Shown here: one piece after another, positions 49,839 through 61,400 of the stretch
Layout of the letters: every line of letters begins with the position of its first letter
Numbering within the stretch: the first letter of the stretch is position 1
Source: Parelaphostrongylus tenuis
Taxonomy: Eukaryota > Nematoda > Chromadorea > Rhabditida > Metastrongylidae
DNA: 64,000 bases
Reading direction: 5' to 3'
Assembly: GCA_019055375.1 (NCBI GenBank)
Contig: JAHQIW010000755.1
Span: forward strand, 1-64,000
Position numbers and translations under genes: made by a program
Notes under the pieces: generated by a model
What the model saw: only the letters and a program-made list of their open reading frames with translations
What the model was told of the DNA's origin: nothing
Database searches by the model: none

Positions 49839-52800
49839 ATGGCTTTGGCCGTTCCCACTTCCATTGAGGTTGGGAGGTCACCATCAAGTTCTTCCGCGAG
49901 CTCAGTACCACCAGCTGAGGATAAATTGAGAATGGTTCGTTTCAATATTATTCCTTTAACCCCATATTCATTATAAATTCAGCGTGTACCGCTCATCATC
50001 CCATTGTCTCTACTTTTTCAGGTAAGCATAATCGGTGGGGAAACCATTTCATTTGACTGGAAGCCTGATGATCCTCAAAAAAATAGCGAATTAGTGTCGA
50101 CTTTGTTTGAAGTGATTGGGTAAGTTTCTGTAAGCTTTTCACTTTCATAGTTTACTTATGAGTCAGACATTTCACTGAACTTTTGCGAAAGTGATTAAGT
50201 TTGATGATGCCTTTCAATCCCTGAGAATAATATTGGGTACTTCCAAAAGTTTTGGTATTGCTGCAACAAACACCAAATTTACCAACTAGTAGCAATCAAA
50301 ATTGCATGGTTTTGATATCGTTCAACTGCACATTTTCTTGCGAGTACTTTGGTATACAACTTGCCTTTATTTCCTTTGAGATGGAGCTGTCTTGAGAACA
50401 AAGTCGCTTGCTACTTATGCACGTTTTGCGCGTACGGATAAATGCTAGCGGAGAGGAGCACAAGGTTAATGGAGCTTCCTGGGGACGGCCTGATCCTCCA
50501 GGCTGTTCTGTTCAGCTTTGAACTTCGCAAACTACTTTTTCGCCGTCATTTTTGCTAGCGCATCATTGCCCAAAACTCTACTAATGTTGCGTGCCGCTTC
50601 ACTAGCTTTTTCCTCCCCTATACGCGCCATTATTCGTGCATGAAATAGCAAGCGAATTTGTTCCTATGACTGCACCATCTTGAAGCAAGGACAGGCAACT
50701 TATAGACAAATGATCTCAAGAAAATGCGCAATCAAGCGGAACCAAAATAATGTTTTCATAACAGTTTTTTTATTCATCTCCTTAAAAAATTTGGCAAAAA
50801 AGTTGCTCCAAAACTTATGGAACGACTTGATGCTGTTATGACATTTAACTTCGTTTAACATTCTCTTACATTTTTTTTTACAATCCATGGACCGAATGAT
50901 TCTGAAAATTGTCTGATATTAGCTCTTCGATCTCGTTCCATCATTCCTAGCCCCATCCCGCTTATTACAAAAGCTCATCGAGGATACCGTCGAGTAGATC
51001 ATTCTTAATTTTTGCCAGATTATGCATCAAACGCCTTCCTTGTGCTCTCCCGTCGATATTTCATCATTTGGATAGTGGATCAGCCAATTTCGATAACGTA
51101 GATAAAACGAATATCGATGAGGTACGAGCTGTTATAGAGGATTTCAACAAAGTGGCTGCACCTTATGCTAAGTTGGTGAGATTTTAGCTGCTTGATGTCT
51201 TTCTCTTGTTTGTTCTCTTTCCAAATGAAAGCTAGTTTCCAAAAAGTTGCAGTGGAAGGGTCAAACGAATCCAGCATTCGAATCTTGGAGTCAGGATAGA
51301 GCTGATGTTGACTTGCTCACTATCATCTGTAATCTTTCTTTCAACCGGCAAGTTTTTTTTACTCTGTGATGATATTCATCTACCACTACTAATGTTGAGT
51401 GGTGAGTAAAAACACGACCTCATACGGTGGTTGAACCCGTGTTCCACCCTTACATGGCGCTACGTGCTACCAGTACACCACCGAGGCTACCGCTTTGCCA
51501 CCACTCTTTCTTCTGTGTTATTACTTTTGTTTGTTTACTCAGTAGTATCGTTTCAGGGCGGTTCCAAATCCTCAACGGCTTAACAGTCACTATGAACCCT
51601 TCAGTAGCGGGGTATTCTATTTTCTTCGGATTTTTTATGTAATATTTATGCTTCAATCAATCGATATTAATTGAAGGTATATGGTGAAACATCTTATGAA
51701 CAAATGCAATCTATCATCGATCAAATAAGCTTTCGTGAACAGGACATCTTTCTAGATCTCGGTTGTGGAGTAGGGCAGTTAGTGATGTACGTCGCAGGGG
51801 GGACAAAGGTTTGGGCTTTCCTTGCCGTTCTTGACTTTTGAAAGCGATGTTGAAAGTTTCTCGATTCAGTTATACAGTTTAACAGTTTTGAGGTGAAAAA
51901 GTCCGTTGGTATTGAAATTAACGATTTACCAGCAAGGTGTGGTGCAGCAATGGCAGATGATTTTACCAAGTAGGTTATGAAAAATGTTACAAAAAAGGGC
52001 TATAGGTGAACGTTTGAAGAAATGAACAAGTTGTTGTCCTATATGCATTCATACTGGCGTCACAGCCATAAGCCGAGCAAACGACAATCGACAATCAATC
52101 ACTCTACAAGAGCGCAACGGTGATCCTTTCACCGTACGTTGAGTGTAAATGGTCTGGCGTCGATTCCCGTATATCAGGGGCTTTAAATCTCCGTACAAGT
52201 GATTGAACCGAAAGGCACCGTGCTACTGACGAGGCTTAAAGTTCAAAACACGTGGCTAGCACTCTGTGGGTGCCATAGCAGACCTCATAGAAGGCTCAAA
52301 ATATGCTGTCAGAATGCATCGATTTCAAGAGAGGTCTGCAAAAGAGTCGATTTAAAGTGTTGATATGGTTATTGTTCTCGCTCATTTGATAGGTGGATGA
52401 AGTGGTGGAAGAAGAAATGTCGCCCTTTTCAACTACTTCATGGAGATATGTTAGACGAGCAGTATAGAACTCTTATCACTCAGGTACTTTTTGCTGTTAT
52501 AAAAATGCTCTGATTGAAAGAGAGAATTTAGTGGCTTGTCTTTCATTTGATATCCTCAGTATATCTCTAATGGTAAAGCAATGCCATCCATGAATCTGAA
52601 TTGATTTCATTATTGTTTTTTATTTTTGCTCTAGATCTGGCTCCAAGAGCGCATGTGGCGCAGTGGTTAGAGGTGCTCTGCGTCGCACACGAGGTCAATG
52701 GTTCGATCTTGCGCTCATGGCTCACCAAGCCATCCATCCCTCCGGGGTCGGTAAATTGGTACCAGACAGGTCTCAGACTTGTCTGGGAGGATAAGCAGCA

Positions 52801-55432
52801 CTGACTCGGTTCAGCGGGAGGCCACCGCGAGTCATTGTAAAGGCCAGATATGCATTCAATCACTTCAAACGAAGTTAAAAATTGAAGTCGAATGCATGGC
52901 GCATCCCTTAGGGATTGATCAACGCCGAGAGCTTTATCCTTTATCCTTTATCTGGCTCCAAGTGGGAGTTCACCTCGCATTTTGCTAATGTTTGGGGCGC
53001 CCCCGGAACGGGTGAAATGCGGGTTCAACTCCCGCCTTGTGGCGAATGTTTTGCATAATACGTAGTACAATTGAATGTTAACTATGAATTTTCCAAAATT
53101 TGTAATGTTTTTCGTGCTTTTTCGCAGTGTTGCTATGTTTCAAAGAAGCCTGAGGGAATTGAGTGGTAAGCAGAAATGTGACCTCAGACGTGAGTTGAAC
53201 CCGTGTTTCGTTCATACCCAGGACGGGTGCTACACCACCGAGGCCACCGCTTAGTCATCACTCATTCTTCGTATCTCTCTGTCATAGCTAACGACCGAAC
53301 CTGTTAATCGTTTGTGGCTGATAACTATGTTAGTGAGACATTGAAGAATGAGTGGTGACTAAGCGGTGGCCTCGGTTGTGGAATGGTAGCGCGTGTCCCT
53401 GGTATGGATGAAACGCGGGTTCAACTCCCGTCGGAGGTCTAATTTTTGATTGCCATTCAGTTCTCTCAGGTTTATCTCAAACATAAATCTTCCACTTAAA
53501 TCATTTCGATATAACGTAGCAATTGAGGCCCCTTCCCCAGAAATCCTTATGTAAACCATATTCGTTGTCTAAACTGTTTTCATTTTATCTTTTTCTTACT
53601 TCGACATTAGTGATTCGATATGTTCTATTCATCTCATAATTTATTGTCTCATTCAGCTGGCAGAAGCCATCTGCAGAATATTTATTAAACTTTCAAGATG
53701 AACCTTGAGAAGGTTTTCTCTGAATCGAGAGAGCTTGACCTTACAACTTGGTATTGAATATTTCTTCATTTCACACGATCGAAGATCTTTTCTTTATATC
53801 ACATCCATATATAGAACTCGTGTAAAGTTAGCTGTCTCCTAGTCAGCTCTTTTCATAAGGATTTCAAAATCTCATGTCATCTATTTAGGCTTTTTTTCAC
53901 CTTCAAATCTACGCGAATAACTTTGAAATCTGTTCCTCTATTTCTAGGAAGCCACTATCATTTTCATCAACAATTATGCTTTTGAACCGAGTTTGGATCT
54001 ACACATCAAGAATATGCTGGCCGATTGTCACATGGGTACTCGTATCATCTCCACTAAAGCCTATGCAACTGGCACGAAACGTGTGAATATGCGTAATCTC
54101 GGAGGTCGAGTCGTCAGTGTTTCTTTCATTTCATTCTTTCCGGCGGCTGTTAATGGATTTTCGCAAGTGGCACGCGATTTCGCTGATCATCAAGGATTTT
54201 TTCTTTTGTTTTGAAAAAACTTTAGGTTTTCCGTATCTTCCTGCTTGATATTGAATAATTTCCTCTATACACTCATATGCTTTTTGTGCATATATAACTC
54301 TAATGTACGAGGAAAACTGCAAGTGTAAAATGTGGTCTTCTTTTCGCTCCTTTAGCGCGCGAGAGAGGCCTTGTCAAAAACTAGATTGAGCTTCTGATTT
54401 ATTTGTGCTTTCGGGTGAGTTTTTGTAGTTTGATGAGAACCCACCCGCAGACCCTGTATCCGTGCAATTAATAGGTTGACTAAAAAATTCGTGGTACTGA
54501 TTCTTTCAATAATTTTTGCAATGGAATTTTAATAGTGGTACGATGTACTAGATATGCCCAATGATGTAGAGTAGTGATGTGCAGACCTTTTGCGTCAGCG
54601 GGACTACGAACCCGCACTTCACCTTACTTAGGGAGTGTATGCTCTAACCCGTTGCACCACCGACGCCTATGTTTATCACCACCACCGCCATTTTTGCAAT
54701 ACCTGGTTCCGAATAAAAGACAAAACTAAGAATCAAGTTATTCTACATCGACCTCGATACTTCCTCTCAATTTTTGAGTAAGAGATCGATGCCTCGACTG
54801 TAGATGCTCCATTAATCTTGCGTACCGCTTCACCAGCAGTATCCCGTAGGCGCCGCTCGTCCATGAGTAGCGAGCGAATTTTGTTCCCAACACAGCTCCA
54901 TCTTGAAGCAAAAGTAAGCAAATTGTATACCAACGTCTTCGCAAGAAAAGCGCAATCGAACGATCCCAAAATCATGTAATTTTAGTGCAGAAATCATATC
55001 GAAAAACCAAAGCGGCAGGAACTTTTTACGCAGTCTCTTGAAGCACTTCGAATGTGAAACGTAATTTCATTTCCGCTGCTACAGCGTACTAAGAAGACCT
55101 TTTCAAAAACCAAGCACAGTATTGAAATCGCCAAGATTTAAGCTTTGAAATGATCAGAAAAATCCAAGCAAAAAAGCCTTGTCAGCGAAAAAGACGTCCG
55201 AAAAGTTGAGGCTCGAAAGGGACTCTCACCGTCCGGAAAGGGTCAAGTCGCTGTGATGTTCCATTTTCTTGACATTTTGTTTCTTTTCCAAGTCAATGTT
55301 TTGATCTGCCACGGAGTTTTGCAGATGTCGAGGCCATAATGGAGGTCACTCCACTGAAGACAGGTTGATCAGCCAACATCCTGGACGCCGAACACCGTAC
55401 CGTATTATCTTCATACCGTGTCACACTACAAG
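49839..55432 (+). CDS. dot-1: DOT1 catalytic domain exons 1-10
   Basis: The predicted protein starts with a disordered leader (PSSSSASSVPP). Family landmarks follow: HYEPFSSG and VYGETS (about residues 168-180; D1 loop), DLGCGVGQ (201-208; SAM motif I), GIEINDLP (224-231; Glu contacting the SAM ribose), KWMKWW (about 244-249), LHGDML, INNYAF (281-286; Asn-Asn of the active-site motif), RIISTKAYA, NLGDVEAIMEVTPLK, and PNTVPYYLHTV. The domain is close to the usual length of about 330 residues. Motif I has Cys where human DOT1L has Ser (DLGSGVGQ). Intron 4 appears to start with GC (GCAAGT at 51348). Exon 10 carries one extra base at 55363/55364, which would bring in TGA before PYYLHT. Confidence 0.92.
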
Positions 55433-58400
55433 GTAAGTCACACCATCATCGCTGCTGTCCTGTCTGTCCGACCAGATCGACTTCTCGAATCGCCGGTAGT
55501 CCAGAGGTTCCTGGATCGAGTCCGTCCATCCATCCTCGAGAGCATCGATCTACGGGTGTGCGAGAATCTGGATGCGGCGCGGCGCGGTCGCGCTGCGACT
55601 CGTGTCAGTTGAGGGAATCGACTCGGGCCGGCCCCCACTTGTCCGCCGACGACCGTCACGGCGTGTGCTGTGTCTTTGTCGTTGCGGGGCCTTGGCTCTG
55701 ATGGACCCGCCGAGCTGATCGCTCCATTCGGGTGAATATCTGAATATTTTCCATCGTATGTGCTGTAATCGAGTTATTGACATGTCGTCGTAGATGCTTC
55801 GAACCCTGAGAATGAATCATGAGAAGCCCCACAACCCTTACTGTCACAGCCTATGGCTCATGGCATAATCTCTCTAAGAGACTTGAGGGCTCAAAGAGTT
55901 TTCTCAGTTCGGGGAGGGCGAGGGAGTTGGCGTAGAGAGAACTCCCTAACTCTATTCACCCAAAGGCAACGAAGATCGAAAGGCGCATTTTTACTTAGAT
56001 TTGAGAAATTTATCAGTTTAGTGATGGCTAGTTTAACAGTTTTCGAAAGCACTTGAAGTGTCGTCATGGAGTTTCAAGACTCTAGTCCTCTAGAAGCGAT
56101 TTTTTTTAAATTGTTTTTTGGGAGATGTTCTCTTTTTTTTTTCTTCGATTCCTGCAACGTCTTTGATTCGGAAGTCTTTATAGGCTTGCATTAGCTTCAT
56201 AATGAGTTGCCGCTAATGGAGAGCTGTGGTCCTTCGAATTTATTTCAATCTGGGCCTAATCCTAGGCCTAAGCCCTCAGCCCAAGCGAGCCGTCGTATTT
56301 TCTCATTTGAAGAAATCAATTTGAAAACATACCTCAAAAATTCATGGAACTTCAACTTTTCACAAGGGTCAGTAAATTGATAACCGACTTTCCTTGAACT
56401 TCGGACCTACTATTCAACATATCTTCCCTATTTGTTGACCGAAGATCGGCTTCGATGTAGACGATCGCTTTGGAACATTAGCCCAGAAATATTTTATTCT
56501 ATTAATAACCTTGTGAAACTTGCTCAATCAGTAAAAAATTGTACATATATATGTGTGTATATGCATATATATGTATATATATGCGTATATACATATACAT
56601 GTATGTACATATGTGGACATGTATATGCAGATATATATGTGTATATATTTGGGTAGGATCTTGAATAAAATTTCACGACACTAGTGGAGAGTTGTGGACC
56701 TATCAGTTTTCTAAACCTAAGTTCAAATTTGGGCGTGTTCTCGTAATTTTTCTCAAAAAAAAAAAGCATTCTCAAAAATTGGCGGGTCCACAACTCTCCA
56801 TGAGGACCAACTTGACCGTAATGGTGCTCTATATTTTCTTTCCATTCTCGCCTCATTTGTAGTTTTGTGGCTCAGAAAAAAATTAACCTGTGAGGTCGAT
56901 TGAGTCATGGAAGACGATTGGGATAACGGGCAGTTACCGGCCGCCCGTGCGTATGGAGTGGAGATCGTTCTCATCAATGTTAGCTTCCTCTTTCTCTCTA
57001 TCGATGACGTCATGGAACATGAAGTATTTTTGTATTCTGTAATACTTTCCACAATATCACAGAAAATGTGTGGATAATTCACGATTTGGTGGAGTTATAC
57101 GTATGTCACACATCTGTAATTAGCAAACATCTGTAGGGGAGAGGCACATGTCAATAACGAAACGAAGCAATTCGTCTCGTAATCGTCACAGAGCAGCTTA
57201 TCGCTTTGATTCTTCTTTCTTTGCGTGCTGATGAATTATACCTTGTTCGCATCGATTTTCTGGAACATTGGGAAATTTACATTTGTCGATTCGTTTTGTT
57301 TTCACCAATCTTAAAGGCATGTACAACGACGTTCAAGCTGTCCACTTTTATGGCCTTTCGGCTTACATTTGCCGACTAACTTCAACTTTATGAGGCATTC
57401 TTCTGTCAATTTCTCTCTACCGTCTTTATCCTTATTATCTTATAATTTGTGCTTTTTTCTTTCCTTTATTTCATGGAATATTGTTTGAAAGCCCTCATTC
57501 TGAATGCTACTTTATTTTCATTTATAGATGATGAATTTCTTTTTCGCAACGAAAAAATGGTAGTGAGTTGTCGCGTTCTGTCTCCTCCTCGAGTAAATCG
57601 GGTTCTCGTTCGCCTGATAGTTTGGTGGGTATCTACTGTATGATGTGGTTGAATCAGTAATATTAATTAGAGTGTGGTTCTATTTAGTTTAACTACGTTC
57701 TAGGAACGTAGCAGATCGCAGCAACAAACGCGTAACAACAGCGACTCGGTGAAAGCTGAAGACACTGATGACACCAACGGTGACAGCGACTCCAAAGCGT
57801 TCGTAATCACAAATATTATTTTGAGCTTCATCAAGAAGCCGGAAAAACCTTTTTTTCTGAAAAGCCATTATTTGAACTAGTATTCTATAACTTGAGTAAA
57901 ATGCTCCACAACCTCTTGCTACATGATTAGCATTTCTTACCCGATGTTTCGTAGCAGATTCTGAATTTCTTCATGAAATCTATCAAATGTTCCTTGACGT
58001 CAGTCCATCGCTGTAACGTTTCCGTTAAAAGCGCTCGTGGCGTAGTGATTGCAGGTGTTATGCGTTGCATACAAGGTCAGTGGTTCGGATAACCTAGCCA
58101 TCTATCCATTGGGGGTTGATAAATTGATACCAAACGTCTGGGAGGCTAAGCAGTCTGACCCGATACAGCGGTTGGCTACCTCAAGTCATTTTAAGAGCCA
58201 AACGTGCATTCAATCAGCTTAAACTTAGCTAAAATTGAAGGTAAATGCATGGCGCATCCCTCAGGAATTAATCAACGCCGGGAGCTCTATCCTTTATCCT
58301 TTAATGGTTTTTTTGGTTACGAAGGAACAAATGATTATTCCACCTCGTTCCCTCTACAAGAATTTTTCATAAGAGTTTTAGTATTCATTCGGAAGCATAA

Positions 58401-61400
58401 ATCTCTGACTAGCGCCTTACTTCGCCATTTTTTGAAGTGTCTCATAACGCTGTAGCAGCCAGAATAAAAATATGTTCCACACCCGTCATGCGCCTTCATT
58501 TTTATCACGCTTATAATTCGGTGGAAGCACGAAAAGTATATAAACTTGTAGAAGAAATCTCGTAGTACCTCAATCAGCCGTTTTTATCTGTGGAATTTCT
58601 TCCAAAGCGGCGAAAAAATTCCTACTCAAATGACAAGTTACACCCTGCATATCTAACGCGTCAGGCCATCCATCGGTTGCCCCGCTCACCAGCCCTTAGA
58701 TTAGCCGGTAAACAAGCTGACCGAAGATGTGAAGATCGATCTTATTTTTCATGCTACTTTATATTCAAACGGTCTTTCCAGAAATCAAGCACAGCGCTGG
58801 AGTCATTGATACCTACGCTATTGATTGCTCAGTAATAGTCTAAAGGAAGAGGACTGTCCGGCAACGTGTAAAACATAGATCGTTTCTTTCTCCTACAACG
58901 CCCTCAAAAGAGCCCCTCCAAAAAGCAAACAATTTTTTGAGTTCTTTGGGATTTGTGCTATTGAAGGAGTGTTATCAGTCTGAGGAAGGAGTTTTGTCTA
59001 GCAAATTATAAGCGAGACAGAAAATCGCGTGTTTGTGTGAAACATAATTCCATTTTGGCTTCTACAGCGTTATAAAATTGTGCTTTGAAAAACCGACTAC
59101 TTAGGAATATAGCCAGAGTTTTTAGCTTTTGAATGATTACTAACACTCCTTTGAAAATTCTTGTACAGCGAATGAGGTCGAATATTCATTTCTTTCTTTA
59201 TAACCGAAATAAACTTTTTTAATGCTTTCGTCAAAGTTTAGGCAGCTATAGTGTATATAATTCCATACCGAGTACGAAAAATTTTGATGCCATCATGTGG
59301 CATTAGGAAGTATTTGAGTGATTCATACAGTTTTGGGTACTACGACAGTCTTCTGATATACGACATTCATGCTTCTTTTATGTCACAGATTTGTTCAAAA
59401 AATGATCCTTTATGAAAAGCAGAATAGGCTCTGTAACAGTCATCTCATATTTTTTTTTTCTCTCCATGCAGCATTCACCTTTAAAGTACTCTTTCTTCAT
59501 TCGTTTGACTTAAAATCTGTTGTTCTAAGTATGTACATTGTCTTCTGAGAACTCTTAAACAGCTTCGATCTACTGGGGATAGCGTCTTTAATTGATGGCT
59601 ATTGTCAATTTCAGTGTTTGCGGTTATGTCGCAGAAGATGTTCGACTTTTTGTAGGTTGTGCTGAAGTTTGCAGCGTACATATCTCTCACCTCTTTCCGC
59701 TTCGAAGATCCTTGAGTTAAGAAAACGAGCACGAAGTTTGGATCCGTCACTGTATCGAAATTTTCGCTGACAGATTTTAATGGAGACCTTTACTCCTTTC
59801 TTTCTGAGTAATTCCTCCTTTTTGTTGTTGTTCATTTTGACTAAACGCCCATAGTACGCGTAAGAGATGATCTCGAACCAGAGAATCATCCATTTGATCT
59901 GTTAATCTTCACGTTGGGTTTTTCATTCATGAACTGGGTTTTTCGATTTGCGCTTAGCCGTATCAGTTTATCGCTTCCTTAAGCCTGTTGAACAAAGTCT
60001 ATGCTTCAGTAATGTTCCTCAAAAATATATAAGAAAAGCTGACGATGTTGGAAAAACGAACATTCAACGAGAATTAGTCATCAGTGCGTATAATCTGCAT
60101 AGATCATTCGAGATTTTTCATTATAAAATGCAATATGGTAGAATATCAGTGAAGCGGTTCCCAGAAGTACTTCTAATATGTGGCACCTAGATTCGAGTAA
60201 GTCGACTAATATGGGGCCCTCAAGCTGCGCTTCTCTTCATGCTCTATATCACGAATAGAAATATAGAGGGAGAAATTTTAGATGAATTTTTCTCATCTCG
60301 GCTTTCAGAATTCGATATGAGTATTGTGCAGCGGACAAGGTTGATATTGAACTTTTCCTGTTATCACGTCTATATCATGGCAGGTTGTGATGGTATCTTC
60401 ATCTTCGTATATTGAAGAGACCAAACAATATGTCAGGGATTCCAAATGACAACTTATGACTAGTTCGTTTTGAGCTTCTTTGAATGGCTTTCTCTGCTTA
60501 TGTCAATGTCTTTCTACAAGGATCTTCCAAATTCATATTTGTTATCAATGATAGTCGTGTGAGTTGTGCTATTCTCGACACTCTCATGGCAATCTTCGGC
60601 AGCAGCGATCTTACGTCTTGTCAAAAAATCAATTTGTATGAACGAAGAATTCTGTAAAATTGGTTCCTACTCTCGTCGCATTTTTTCTTTATTCCAATTT
60701 TTTCCAACTGTCTATTCGTTATCATCAACTTTTCCCTGAATTGATAAACTTTTGCAGCCTGTCAATTCCCTTATAGATTGTAAAACGCATCTGGTATGTT
60801 CTCATCCACCACATAGGTTGCTGAATAACAGTTGATTTTTTACGCCTTAATTATCAGCCTGAGGTGAAGGTAGCCAAGAAAGGTGTTAGGTATGTACATG
60901 TCACCTGTCACCTGCCGTTCCGTCGATCGTCGGGTGACTCGAACGGGTATCAGTTATACTTCCATTTCTCCCTACCGAGTGCAGGAGTATGACTTTGATA
61001 TTACAGGATTTCCTTTACACTATATATGTTTTTCGCCCTTCCAGTGTAATAATAGTAAAAGTCAGCGGAAATGTAAAACATAGTTTAATTTTGAATGTTA
61101 CAGCATTTCAAAAGGGTCATTTTAAAAAAAGCACATAGCGCAGTAGCCAGAGATCTAAGCATTCGAATGATTCCTTCATTATTATTTGAGCCAACTTGTC
61201 ATGTGGTCTGGTAAGGGCTCTGTACAGCCGGATATACGTGTTTCGCCCTCACAGACTCGTCAGCGGGGCAGAACCCGTCGTCTTTCAAACGTAAGCATTG
61301 TCTAGTTGGTGTTTATTGGAATCTCGAAGTAAAGGTATAATTGTGATAAAAGTATCAGCCAAAGAGCATGCTATCATGTCTTACAGTGAATGCTAAAATG

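Noticed and set aside
52601..52988. Plus and minus ORFs across the SINE
   Set aside because: They follow the SINE body and its target duplication; they are not genes.
53368..53447. Functional tRNA gene
   Set aside because: The cloverleaf is approximate, the acceptor stem has mismatches, and the unit is part of a repeated palindrome with diverged copies. Annotated as tRNA-like only.
55438..55847. Arg-rich minus ORFs in dot-1 intron 10
   Set aside because: GC-rich composition effect next to a confirmed plus-strand exon; no start or splice support.
56432..56856. Tyr/Ile/Cys-rich ORFs
   Set aside because: Translation of a TA/TG microsatellite and a MITE.
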